This document shows, piece after piece, positions 1-8,205 of a stretch of DNA of 64,000 bases; within the stretch, counting starts at the first letter, position 1; every line of letters starts with the position of its first letter. The notes below the pieces were generated by a model, which saw only the letters and a list, made by a program, of their open reading frames with translations, was not told the origin of the DNA and searched no databases. Source of the stretch: W1P20-047 sp045118335 (GTDB taxonomy: Bacteria > Actinomycetota > Coriobacteriia > Coriobacteriales > Eggerthellaceae); contig JBGUXY010000038.1 of NCBI GenBank assembly GCA_045118335.1, forward strand, positions 12,497 through 76,496, in the 5' to 3' direction. A program made the position numbers and the translations under genes.

Positions 1-261
1 GGGCCGCTTGCCGGCGAGCTTGGTGCCTACAATGGTGATGATGGAGCTTGCCGCATCGGAGAGGTTGTTTACCGCATCGAGCACGATGGCAATCGAGTTA
101 GAAAGCAGACCGACAACCGCCTTGAAACTTGCGAGCAGCACGTTCGCAACGATGCCAACGATGCTGGTCTTGACGATACCGCGGCTACGCAACGCCATAT
201 CGTCGACGACCTCGTTGCCAGTCTCGGTTCCGAAACCCTGCACTTGGTCGATATCTTTCAT
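1..261 (-). CDS. Cation diffusion facilitator family transporter, N-terminal part (cut by window edge)
   Basis: The first 87 residues of a cation efflux (CDF) protein; the C-terminus lies outside the window. After a short hydrophilic leader there is a hydrophobic helix, then the typical first-membrane-helix pattern of CDF proteins with LLSNSIAIVLDAVNNLSDA, whose Asp residues match the metal-site region of the family. CDF proteins export Zn2+, Fe2+, Mn2+ or similar ions in exchange for protons; the metal cannot be told from this fragment. Its start codon overlaps the stop of the upstream ohrR-like gene by 4 bases (ATGA), so it is the third gene of a gpx-ohrR-CDF operon. Export of redox-active metal would fit a peroxide-response operon (inference). 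Confidence 0.85.
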   Translation of the reverse strand, partial: MKDIDQVQGFGTETGNEVVDDMALRSRGIVKTSIVGIVANVLLASFKAVVGLLSNSIAIVLDAVNNLSDAASSIITIVGTKLAGKRP

Positions 262-725
262 TCTTTCTCCCGTGATTCCTCGATTCCCGCGATAATCTTA
301 TCGAGCAGCGTCCGCAGCTGGTCTGCCTCCTCGACGCTGAGGTGGATACACGCGCCCATTTGCCGCGGCACCGAAAGCGCACACTCGCGCAATGCCATGC
401 CAGCATCGGTGATGGTAACATCGAGTCGACGCTCGTCTTGCTTGTTGCGCCCGCGCGTAACATATCCCTTGGCCTCGAGCTTTTTCAACATAGGGGTGAG
501 CGTTCCCGAATCGAGGTGCAGGCGCGCGCCAATGTCTTTCACCGAAAGCTTTCTTTCCTCCCACAGGACCATCATGCAAATGTACTGCGTGTAGGTGAGA
601 TCAACCTTTTTCAGATACGGAGCGTAACGTGCCGTAACCTCGCGTGCGGCAGTGTAGAGCGGAAAACACAGCTGGTTATCGAGCGCAAGCGGGTCGAAGT
701 CAATAGATTCTTGGGGTTTGGTCAT
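258..725 (-). CDS. ohrR: MarR-family organic hydroperoxide regulator (OhrR-like)
   Basis: A 155-residue winged-helix repressor. Near the N-terminus the segment LDNQLCFPLY places a Cys at residue 20, the position of the peroxide-sensing cysteine in Bacillus subtilis OhrR, followed by the family pattern AAREVTARYAPYL. The winged-helix DNA-binding region (LSVKDIGARLHLDSGTLTPML) is intact. An upstream in-frame start at 758 exists, but the ATG at 725 has a purine-rich ribosome site (GAGGA) and matches family length. It lies 36 bases behind a glutathione peroxidase gene and overlaps the CDF gene by 4 bases. Oxidation of Cys20 by organic hydroperoxides should release it from DNA; a matching palindrome lies upstream of gpx. 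OhrR identity rests on the Cys context and operator, not on a search. Confidence 0.88.
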   Translation of the reverse strand: MTKPQESIDFDPLALDNQLCFPLYTAAREVTARYAPYLKKVDLTYTQYICMMVLWEERKLSVKDIGARLHLDSGTLTPMLKKLEAKGYVTRGRNKQDERRLDVTITDAGMALRECALSVPRQMGACIHLSVEEADQLRTLLDKIIAGIEESREKE

Positions 726-761
726 GATGCAGTCCTCAGTGGTGCGATTCGTGACCAAGAG

Positions 762-1304
762 CTAGAGCAACCCCTTGATCGCCTGCTCGACTTCGGCCAT
801 GTCGGCGGTTGGCTCGAAGCGTGCGACGAGCGATCCATCGCGGTCGATCAAAAACTTGGTGAAGTTCCACATGATGTAAGCCTTGTCGCCGAATTTCTTG
901 GCGTTCGCCTTTGCAAACTTCTCGAGCGCTTTCGCCTTCATCCCCTTCCCAAAACCCCCAAACGGCATCTCGGTGGCAAGGCTAACGAACAGCGGATCGG
1001 CACCTTCGCCGTTGACCTCGATTTTCTTGAACTGCGGGAATTCGGTGCCAAACTTGAGCATGCAAAACGTATGAATCTCCTCGTCACTACCAGGCGCCTG
1101 GTCTGCAAATTGATTGCAGGGGAAGTCTAAGATCTCGAAGCCTTGTTCGCGATAAGCGGAATACATACGCTCGAGATCGTCGTATTGTGGGGTGAATCCG
1201 CAGCCCGTGGCCGTGTTCACGACAAGAAGGACCTTTCCCTCAAAATCCCTGAGTGACTGCTGGGTGCCGTCCTGCTTGATAACTGTGTAATCGAAATAGC
1301 TCAT
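762..1304 (-). CDS. gpx: Glutathione/thioredoxin peroxidase (Cys-type GPx)
   Basis: A 180-residue glutathione-peroxidase-fold protein that reduces hydroperoxides. The peroxidatic Cys is at residue 35 in NTATGCGFTPQY, where animal enzymes carry selenocysteine. FPCNQF (61-66) supplies the Gln of the active site and a likely resolving Cys63. WNF (146-148) supplies the Trp and Asn of the catalytic tetrad. Bacterial Cys-type members usually take electrons from thioredoxin rather than glutathione (family knowledge). The ATG is preceded by a strong AGGAGGAA ribosome site. It is first in the operon with the ohrR-like regulator and the CDF transporter, and the OhrR-type palindrome lies directly upstream. 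Confidence 0.95.
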   Translation of the reverse strand: MSYFDYTVIKQDGTQQSLRDFEGKVLLVVNTATGCGFTPQYDDLERMYSAYREQGFEILDFPCNQFADQAPGSDEEIHTFCMLKFGTEFPQFKKIEVNGEGADPLFVSLATEMPFGGFGKGMKAKALEKFAKANAKKFGDKAYIMWNFTKFLIDRDGSLVARFEPTADMAEVEQAIKGLL

Positions 1305-1320
1305 GATTCCTCCTAATTTG

Positions 1321-1347
1321 ATTGTGTACGATTAAATTGTACTCAAT
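1321..1347. promoter_or_regulatory. Putative OhrR operator palindrome upstream of gpx
   Basis: A 27-bp imperfect palindrome with 13-base arms around a central A; 11 of 13 arm pairs match. Its core, TACGATTAAATTGTA at 1327-1341, differs by one base from the B. subtilis OhrR recognition sequence as I remember it (TACAATTAAATTGTA). It lies 17 to 43 bases ahead of the gpx start and so probably overlaps the promoter. This fits autorepression of the gpx-ohrR-CDF operon. Confidence 0.75.
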
Positions 1348-1597
1348 TATTTATTAGATGCAAGCATGCAAAGCTCAGAATCATCAAGGATTCGCTTTTC
1401 ACGCCGATACTGGGCGCATGATGCCATGGAATAACCGATGACGTTACTCCCCCTCTTGCGTATTGGCGCCTAAGATTGCAGTCGAGCAGCTTCGTTATGC
1501 AAGCCACTCGCACAAACGCGCTACTCGGGTTCTCGTGTCAAAAACGGCGTTTCCACATGCGCGAGCCCGCAGGCCCGAGCGTCCAAGCACGTTCGAG

Positions 1598-1856
1598 GTG
1601 AGAAATAGGAGAAATAGGAAAAGGAGAAATAGGGACGGGTACATTTCATCATTTGCAGCATCATGGTGAGTAGGGAGAAATAGGGACGGGTACATTTCAT
1701 CATTTGCAGCATCATGAGAAAACTACATTTCATCATTTGCAGCATCATGGTGAGTAGGGAGAAATAGGGACGAAATAGGAGAAAGGGAGAAATAGGGACG
1801 GGTACATTTCATCATTTGCAGCATCATGAGAAAACGGACCCGTCCCTATTTCTCAT
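1598..1856. repeat. REP-like repeat array with terminal hairpin
   Basis: The stretch between gpx and rhaD carries four copies of a 26-base unit ending in TTTGCAGCATCATG, at 1640-1665, 1691-1716, 1724-1749 and 1803-1828. They are interspersed with copies of GAGAAATAGGGACGGGT. A reverse-complement copy of the latter at 1838-1853 can pair with 1788-1803 to form a perfect 16-bp stem. The array ends at the rhaD stop codon, so the stem may also terminate rhaD transcription. A related sequence occurs at 55271-55302. Such intergenic palindromes resemble REP elements mobilised by Y1 (RAYT) transposases; no such gene is in the window. 1348-1597 holds nothing recognisable. Confidence 0.8.
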
Positions 1857-1857
1857 G

Positions 1858-2763
1858 CTAGTCTAGGAACGCCTCGTTTACAGTTAGGTTGAAGTCACGC
1901 GCGATGGCGCGCAAGCCATCGTCGGTGATGGTGTTCATGAACTCGCTCGAGCAATCGTTCATCATAAGCGCCTGGCAGTGGATTTTCGCAGCCTTCTCGA
2001 TGGTGTGCATGAGCCCGAACGTCGTGTCGAAATCAGGTCCGCTTGCGAACAGGCCGTGCTGCGCCCAGATGGCCGCATCATAGGTCTTCATAAGTTCGCT
2101 GGTGGCCCGGGCGATATCGGCGCCACCCGGCACCATCCATTCGACGACACCCACACCCGCGGGAAACACGATGATGCATTCCGTCATGGCTTTCCAAAGA
2201 GCCCGGGTGATCTCGCGCGCATCGAGCGGCATGACCTTCGTCATCGCGATGACGTTGTCGGGATGCGCGTGGTAGATGACGCGGCACGCATCGCCTGTCG
2301 CCAACATGCGCACGCTGTGGTTCATGAAATGGCTCGGGAGTTCGCTTGTCGGCTTCCCACCGTCTTTCAAGCCCCAAACCAGGCGCCACGAATCGCCAGC
2401 ATCGTTGATCTCAACGATGCCCACGTTGTAGGCGGGATCGAGCTGAACGTTGCGCATGTAGCGCCCTGCACCCGTGGTGGTGAAGTAGGCACCACGCAGG
2501 TTATCGGCCTGAACGCCCATGCTCACCCAACTGCTCGGCGTGTTGTAGAAAAACGGCCGACAAGCCGCCACTTCCGCTTCGGTCATGCGGTAGGTCAGGT
2601 TTCCTCCGTTTCGCTCGTGCCAACCCTGGAGCCAGCCGTCGCTGCAAAGGCGAACGAACCCGCGCATGAAGCGCTGGTTTTCGACCGCAACGCCGGAGAC
2701 CGCACCCTTGACAGACGTGAAGCCCTGGTCGATCGCGCCCTGAACGCTGTTCAGAATGTCCAT
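1858..2763 (-). CDS. rhaD: Rhamnulose-1-phosphate aldolase
   Basis: A 301-residue class II aldolase that cleaves L-rhamnulose 1-phosphate into dihydroxyacetone phosphate and L-lactaldehyde. Recognisable features are WHERNGGNLTYR near residues 49-60 (phosphate-binding loop), TSELPSH (139-145) with the catalytic Glu141, and zinc ligands in YHAHPDN (H165, H167) and AQHG (H236). Length and N-terminus match E. coli RhaD. AAGGA lies 9 bases before the ATG. Upstream on the same strand is a broken rhamnulokinase gene, so this is the survivor of a rhamnose operon. No rhamnose isomerase or transporter is in the window, so the intact enzyme may work with kinases encoded elsewhere. Confidence 0.95.
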   Translation of the reverse strand: MDILNSVQGAIDQGFTSVKGAVSGVAVENQRFMRGFVRLCSDGWLQGWHERNGGNLTYRMTEAEVAACRPFFYNTPSSWVSMGVQADNLRGAYFTTTGAGRYMRNVQLDPAYNVGIVEINDAGDSWRLVWGLKDGGKPTSELPSHFMNHSVRMLATGDACRVIYHAHPDNVIAMTKVMPLDAREITRALWKAMTECIIVFPAGVGVVEWMVPGGADIARATSELMKTYDAAIWAQHGLFASGPDFDTTFGLMHTIEKAAKIHCQALMMNDCSSEFMNTITDDGLRAIARDFNLTVNEAFLD

Positions 2764-2902
2764 GTTACCGATTCCTTTCCTTTTCTAAACGTCGTCGGGT
2801 CAAACGGAGCCGACGCCAGATCCCCCTTTTGCAACAAGGGGGCATTGGGCATGCCCATCGAGCCTGTCAATCCAAGTTCAAGCAGGCAGGTGCTCCTTCA
2901 CG

Positions 2903-3205
2903 TCAAACGACGGGGGCGGACGCGCCGCTCACACGCTTCTCCTCTTCGCGTGCCAGCTTTGCCAGCTCGCCAAAGCCGATCGTGCACTCGGTGCGCTCGC
3001 GACCGATGCCCTTGCCCTCAACATAGTCTATGCCATTAAACTCGCGGCGAGTGAACTGAATTATCCACAAACCCATGATGTTTTTCAGATAGCGGTAGCG
3101 TTTCTGGTAGCCGCCTTCGTTCTTGAAGATCTGCTGACGGCTAGCCTCGGTGATGATGGGCTCCTCGTTTTCGACGCCCAGAAGGCTCCAGGCAGCTATT
3201 TCGCC
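2903..3205 (-). pseudogene. rhaB: Rhamnulokinase remnant (rhaB, C-terminal fragment)
   Basis: On the minus strand the reading frame contains WSLLGVENEEPI, then NEGGYQKRYRYLKNIMGLW and FGELAKLAREE. This order is typical of the C-terminal half of FGGY-family rhamnulokinases. Sequence upstream of the WSLLG motif degenerates: fragments appear in other frames (for example a GWQGSFDIRTW-like stretch near 3200-3290), and no ATP-domain N-terminus or start codon is found before malQ. The frame also lacks a normal C-terminus. The fragment directly precedes rhaD, so it was probably rhaB in a rhaB-rhaD operon and has been truncated. The remaining 3206-3666 shows only decayed sequence and the malQ leader. 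Confidence 0.75.
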
Positions 3206-3666
3206 CACGGCACCAGCGTACAACTCGCCAGCCACGTGCGGATGTCGAAGCTTCCTTGCCAGCCTGCGTCGACCACGGGGAGCTCGCCGAGGCACGTGGG
3301 AAGTCGGTGTTGTCTTTTCAGGTGCCGCTCTCCAACCCACCTTAGAAGAGGCGTCATATGAGGCTGGCGGGTCCGAAACGTGCCATGCTCCCCGATTCCC
3401 CTTTGGCATGCACCAAGCAATTAGGCGCATCTGCTACATGCGCCCGGCATCTTAGTCGCAACGACATGTATCATGCATTCCTTGTTTATGGTTTTCGACA
3501 GTTAAGGGTTATAGTGTATGTTCAGCAATGCGCATCCGCATGGCGCGAAGGGGACGCTTCGCCATGCGGAAGAGCGCGGTGCATCAGATCGATGCATCTG
3601 GGTAACTCTAGACGCATCGAAAATGGACCTGATGAACCGATCGTTTTAGGGGAATGGAGCTTGAAC

Positions 3667-6180
3667 ATGTGGGCTTGTCACGATTCGCGAAGCATCGAAT
3701 ATCGATCGCCTTATGGTGCCATGCAGCTTGGCACATCGGTAACGCTGATAATTGACCTATGGGATGCACCAGGCGCCACCGTCTCGCTGAGGACCTGGGT
3801 CGATGAATCTGGCGAAAGCATATATCCGATGACCGCCGATGACGGACCAGACGGTGCCGTGCGATATCGAGCCGTGCTTTCTCCCGAATGCGCCGGTATC
3901 GTGTGGTACCACTTCATCATCGTGCAAGCAGATGGCCACATGGTGCGCTATGGCGCATGTGATGGCAAAACCGGCGGCAAGGGACAACTGCGCGACTGGG
4001 AACCGCCCAGCTTCCAGCTGACCGTGTACGACCCACAAGGTTGCTTCCCATCGCGTGACGAGCAGGATTTCCGCAATAGCCAATCGCTCATGAAGCCGAT
4101 TGCCGAATTCCTTCTGGGACAGCTTTCGGCACCCATCTTGGCTGAAACGATCGAAGCGTTACGCGAGAACTATTCCGATGACATCTTCCGCAATGCCCTC
4201 GCCTTCCTAGACGGCTTGAGCGACGAGCAATTGCTGGTGATGCTCAGCGGCCTCTCGGTTGACGAGCTTACCACCGATGAGGATGGGAAGCCGATACTGG
4301 ACGGCCACCATGCAGGCGTCGCAAAGGGGCGTCTGTGGTGCGCGAGCCTGTTGCAGATGCTTTCGCCGAGCAACGCGAAGCCAGCGATCGTGCTCGCAGA
4401 TGAGCCTGCGCATACGGACCAAGACTGCGAGAACATCCTGTGCAACGCATGGGACTTGCGCAACTCGCTTTCCCCCTGTACAGACGGATCGTTTACGTGC
4501 TTCGCGGCAAATGACGACGTACTGGGCTTGTGGCGCAATGGCGCCGATGGAACTTGCGTCTGCCTTTTGGTGAACGGCTCGCTTCGCGATGCGCACGACG
4601 TGTTCGTGCCCATGTGTGGCGAAGAGGTGTCAGACGTTGTCGGTGGCTATAGCGTACCCGTGCGCGATGCAGACGATGTGGGCGAACACACCCACAACCT
4701 GCCCTTCGCTCGACGCTATGCGCAGGCGCACCTGTACCAGATTGGCTCGACTGTACTGTACTTCCATCCCAAACAGCAACTTCAAAAGCCAATGGAACCC
4801 GGGCTGGGCGTGCTCGCGCATATCACGAGTCTTCCCGCACCAGCTGGAATGCCGGGTACTTTGGGCGCACCGTCACGGGCGTTCGTGGATTGGCTCGCAC
4901 AGGCTGGCACACGCTATTGGCAGGTGCTACCAGCCAACCCCACCGACGAATTCGGAAGCCCTTATGCGGGTATCAGTGCATTTGCGGGCAATACGCTGCT
5001 GATGGAGGGCTCCTCGAAACAGGCAAGCGAAGATTGCGACACTGACGATGCCGCCGACCGCGACCCCATCGCATACCATACGTTCTGCGAGCGCGAAGCC
5101 GACTGGCTGGAACCATACGCAGCTTTCATGGCCATCCGCCAAAAGCTGGCTCCACGACCTGGATCGGAGACATCGAAGAATGCATCCGAGAACGCAGCCA
5201 TCCCCATCGCATGGCAAGACTGGCCCAAAAAGTATCGCCGCTTCAACCCGGCGATCATAGAGAAAGACCCTGAACTGCGCGCCTATGCCGAACGATGGCG
5301 CCGTGCTCAATTCTCCTTCGAGTGTCAATGGAAAGAGCTGCGCGACTACGCCAACGAGCGCGGCGTGCAAATCGTCGGTGACATGCCCATATACGTCAGC
5401 GCTGACAGCGCCGACGTTTGGGCAAACCCCGAGCTGTTCCAGCTGGAACCCGACGGACGACCCGCCATGGTGGCGGGCTGTCCGCCCGACGCCTTCGCCG
5501 AGGAAGGGCAGATCTGGGGAAACCCGATCTACGACTGGAGCGCCGCGCGGAAGGATGGCTACACATGGTGGCTTCGTCGGCTGCAGCGGGCATTCGAGCT
5601 CTACGACTTCGTGCGTCTTGACCACTTCATCGGGTTCATGCGTTATTTCCGCATCCCACAGGGCGAAAAGGCTACGGAAGGAACGTATCGCCCAGGTCCA
5701 GGAATCGATCTTTTCCGCACCGCCTTCGATACGTTCGGGCCTTTGCCTGTCATCGCCGAAGACCTGGGGTCCATCACGCCTGCTGTGCGCGCATTGGTCG
5801 CCGAATGCGGGTTTCCCGGCATGGACATCGTCCAGTTCGTGGATGGCGGCGACCCGCTTTCGGGATACCGACCGCGCCCCGAAAAGATAGCGTACACGGG
5901 CACGCACGACAACCAGACGCTCGTCGGCTACGCCCAGCAGCGCTATCCCGACTTGGACGCCGAAGAAGCAGCCGCGAAGCTGATGGAGGAAGTTGCCACG
6001 AGCTCAGCATCCGTAGCCATACTACCTCTGCAAGACCTGATGGGGCTCGATGACGATGCCCGCATGAACACGCCGGGCACTTCGAAGGGTAACTGGACAT
6101 GGCAGGCCGAAGAAGACGCTCTACAGCAAGCCTTGCCGACCCTGCGCCATCTCGTCGAATTGAAAAGCACCCCGCGCTAG
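3667..6180 (+). CDS. malQ: 4-alpha-glucanotransferase (GH77) with vestigial GH13-like N-terminal part
   Basis: An 837-residue disproportionating enzyme that transfers alpha-1,4-glucan segments between maltodextrins. The GH77 domain starts near residue 378 (GLGVLAHITSLPAPAG). Catalytic residues are Asp652 (VRLDHFIGFMRYF), Glu698 (IAEDLGS) and Asp748 (THDNQ), with the family loop GCPPDAFAEEGQIWGNPIYDW ahead of them. Residues 1-120 resemble the N-terminal beta domain of the GH13 enzyme at 10004-12178 (FRSPYGA/FRSPCGA, then FQLTVYDP/FQITVYDP). Residues about 140-370 resemble the end of a GH13 barrel and its C-domain, but the segment bearing the catalytic Asp and Glu is absent. The start at 3667 follows a GGAG site; an earlier in-frame ATG at 3358 would run through decayed rhaB sequence and is not favoured. 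Confidence 0.93.
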   Translation: MWACHDSRSIEYRSPYGAMQLGTSVTLIIDLWDAPGATVSLRTWVDESGESIYPMTADDGPDGAVRYRAVLSPECAGIVWYHFIIVQADGHMVRYGACDGKTGGKGQLRDWEPPSFQLTVYDPQGCFPSRDEQDFRNSQSLMKPIAEFLLGQLSAPILAETIEALRENYSDDIFRNALAFLDGLSDEQLLVMLSGLSVDELTTDEDGKPILDGHHAGVAKGRLWCASLLQMLSPSNAKPAIVLADEPAHTDQDCENILCNAWDLRNSLSPCTDGSFTCFAANDDVLGLWRNGADGTCVCLLVNGSLRDAHDVFVPMCGEEVSDVVGGYSVPVRDADDVGEHTHNLPFARRYAQAHLYQIGSTVLYFHPKQQLQKPMEPGLGVLAHITSLPAPAGMPGTLGAPSRAFVDWLAQAGTRYWQVLPANPTDEFGSPYAGISAFAGNTLLMEGSSKQASEDCDTDDAADRDPIAYHTFCEREADWLEPYAAFMAIRQKLAPRPGSETSKNASENAAIPIAWQDWPKKYRRFNPAIIEKDPELRAYAERWRRAQFSFECQWKELRDYANERGVQIVGDMPIYVSADSADVWANPELFQLEPDGRPAMVAGCPPDAFAEEGQIWGNPIYDWSAARKDGYTWWLRRLQRAFELYDFVRLDHFIGFMRYFRIPQGEKATEGTYRPGPGIDLFRTAFDTFGPLPVIAEDLGSITPAVRALVAECGFPGMDIVQFVDGGDPLSGYRPRPEKIAYTGTHDNQTLVGYAQQRYPDLDAEEAAAKLMEEVATSSASVAILPLQDLMGLDDDARMNTPGTSKGNWTWQAEEDALQQALPTLRHLVELKSTPR

Positions 6181-6193
6181 GCAACGAGCATGA

Positions 6194-6226
6194 AATGGGG
6201 CGTTGTTTAAAAAACAATGCCCCATT
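6194..6226 (+). terminator. Hairpin downstream of malQ
   Basis: Arms 6194-6208 and 6212-6226 pair over 15 bases with one G/T mismatch and a 3-base loop, 14 bases after the malQ stop. The left arm ends in TTT and the right starts with AAA, so the structure is terminator-like, although no T-run follows on the plus strand. Confidence 0.6.
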
Positions 6227-6438
6227 GTTGAAAGGCTCGCAGCGTTAGTACGCTAGATTGCGGTGGGACGTTGGACTAAAAACAACGCTCCGCTGTTCGT
6301 TTCGGGATTGGAAACTCGGCAGATAAGACACGGGGGACCTCTTTCTGCATCCCATTCATCATAAAGAGCGTCGAGTTAAATGTGCCCTGCACGTGGTATA
6401 GCGTTAGAGTGGATTATCGCGATAGCGCAAGCAAAAGC

Positions 6439-7419
6439 TCACGAGCCGAACATCCACCGTTCAAGTTCGTAGCGTAGAGCGCTGCGTTGCACCGCCGCTT
6501 CAAACACCGACGGACGCAGCCTCTTTTTCATGTGCTTTGCAGCCTCTTTCGCCACAGTCTCGAACTGGTTCTCGTTGAGCACTTGAGGGCTCGTGACTGT
6601 AATAACCCGCCAGCCCATATGCTCGATACCCAGCTCCCGACCGACATCGCTATGCATATTGGCTGAACCGACATGTACTACGCCATGGTATTCGATATCG
6701 AGATTGAAATCGGACCAACACAGATCGCCTTCGCAATGGCTTCTATTCGCAATGACACGTGCTTCGTCGTCAAGCTGAATAGTTGCGTTCATCTCGGGTT
6801 TCGGGAATCCATAGCCACCAAGCATCGCAGGAAGGCACAAGAGCATATAGACCATGGTTTCCATCGGCGAACGCGAATCGTCGACTACGTACTTAACAGC
6901 CCGTTTTGCCTTCGCCTTACCGTTGACCTTTCCGATACTATCGATAAACGCAGCGATTCTGCTTTCGCTGGTGAGCGGATTTGGTCTTTTGGGCATACCG
7001 TCAAGCGCGCTGGGATGGTTAACGCCTTTCGGCATCAATACATACTGGCCACACAGCTCGCATCCAAGAGCTATGAGCTGTTCAATTGGCAAAATCGGAG
7101 CCATTTGCAAAAACACGAACTCTGGAGATGACACGTATACGTCTCCCATGCGATAAAACGCATTCGGGGGAAGGCGAGTTTGCCATGCATGACACGCAAT
7201 ACTGCTCGACCGCCGACGGAGGCCATCGTTGAACACGAGCACATCAACAGGACGACCAGGTATGACAAACGCCTCTGGGATCGAATCCATAACATCCGCT
7301 TTACGAGAGGCGCAATCCTCTGTGCCGCTCACATGTGCAGTTGGTCCCAACTCAGAATCGAGCGGATAATGGTATCTCCAAAACGCGAGCGCCGTGTCGT
7401 GCGATAAAAACGTCTTCAT
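6439..7419 (-). CDS. AbiEi-like protein with C-terminal DUF559/Vsr-type nuclease-like domain
   Basis: A 326-residue protein of uncertain role. The N-terminal half (residues about 40-130, with VYVSSPEFVFLQMAPILPIE) resembles the AbiEi/transcriptional-regulator-like proteins found in actinobacteria. The C-terminal half has the layout of a DUF559 or Vsr-like PD-(D/E)XK fold: SPMETMVYMLL, then FPKPEMNATI, then SDFNLDIEYHG, a DVGREL segment and GWRVITVT. Acidic residues in SDFNLDIEYHG could be catalytic. ATG 7419 has GGAGG five bases upstream; an in-frame GTG at 7431 is the alternative. It stands alone between malQ and an AT-rich repeat region. A defence or toxin-antitoxin-like role is inference. 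Confidence 0.65.
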   Translation of the reverse strand: MKTFLSHDTALAFWRYHYPLDSELGPTAHVSGTEDCASRKADVMDSIPEAFVIPGRPVDVLVFNDGLRRRSSSIACHAWQTRLPPNAFYRMGDVYVSSPEFVFLQMAPILPIEQLIALGCELCGQYVLMPKGVNHPSALDGMPKRPNPLTSESRIAAFIDSIGKVNGKAKAKRAVKYVVDDSRSPMETMVYMLLCLPAMLGGYGFPKPEMNATIQLDDEARVIANRSHCEGDLCWSDFNLDIEYHGVVHVGSANMHSDVGRELGIEHMGWRVITVTSPQVLNENQFETVAKEAAKHMKKRLRPSVFEAAVQRSALRYELERWMFGS

Positions 7420-7486
7420 GAGCGCCTCCACCCCGATGTCTGGATAGGCATGTCTTGGATAGTATAGTTCGATTATGCCATTTTTT

Positions 7487-7714
7487 TCGTTTTGCTGACG
7501 ATTTTAACAATTCGAGCTTGATAATTGACAATTTTTTCGCTTTGCTGACGATTCTATTGCACCCTATCCAATCCATGCAAATAGGACTATCTCCTGAACA
7601 GGGATTATGCATTTTCACCGGTAAACATTACATGAGGATTCTCGCAAAATCGTCAGCAAAGCGAAATAAGTGGCAGAAAGTATCGCAAAAATTGAAGAAT
7701 CGTCAGTAAATCGA
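7487..7714. repeat. Four copies of a 17-bp motif in two inverted pairs
   Basis: The motif TCGCTTTGCTGACGATT occurs at 7487-7503 (one change) and 7537-7553 on the plus strand. It occurs in reverse complement at 7648-7664 (exact) and 7698-7714 (two changes). Within each pair the copies start exactly 50 bases apart. Between the pairs lies 94 bases without a recognisable gene. The area is AT-rich compared with its neighbours and lies upstream of the minus-strand nuclease-like gene. Possible readings are a cooperative operator, a plasmid-like binding array or the ends of a lost element. Confidence 0.75.
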
Positions 7715-8107
7715 ATTAATTGACACTATGACTTTACTATTTCACTATATCCTAAGCGGAACAGCGCTTTTGCAATTGCAAAATGGCACCTCTCTTTATC
7801 GCAGTAAACATCATCTTGCCCCAGCGCATCCATGAAGACCGTTCGTACTTGGTTGAAGCGGTCCCTTACTGCAATCTTACAACGATGAATCGCTGAATGA
7901 GGCCCGCCCACCTCTTGCCAATGGAGCTAACGACATTGCAGAGCAATCGATAGTCATGGCATCGAACTCTCGAGTGTTCTTTGCCGTTTTCCATTTACGA
8001 CCTTTTTATTACACGACGTGTTTTCCGCGAGCCGCTTTTGATCGGGATTGACGCTTTTCTGGCACACGGCGTGCCCAGCACTGTCGTTGTCGCGCTGCAT
8101 TATAAAA

Positions 8108-8156
8108 GCGATGCCACACGGCATCGCATGTCCTTATGCACATTGTGCATAAGGAC
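8108..8156. repeat. Two tandem perfect palindromes
   Basis: GCGATGCC at 8108-8115 pairs with GGCATCGC at 8120-8127 around a 4-base loop. Two bases later, 8130-8156 is a perfect 27-base palindrome with 13-base arms (GTCCTTATGCACA) around a single T. They lie about 170 bases upstream of the TATAAT box of the dipeptidase gene and could be operators or RNA hairpins. Confidence 0.75.
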
Positions 8157-8205
8157 GCTTTGACAAGTCCGCCAAAGACGAATGAATCGCATCGAAGGCC
8201 CTCCT

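Noticed and set aside
3358..3666. Upstream extension of malQ to ATG 3358
   Set aside because: The extension runs through decayed rhamnulokinase sequence, has no ribosome site, and ATG 3667 has GGAG at normal spacing and gives an N-terminus similar to the GH13 N-domain.
7726..7911. 61-codon minus-strand frame
   Set aside because: GTG start without ribosome site, no recognisable family, lies in an AT-rich repeat region; may be a remnant but cannot be supported.
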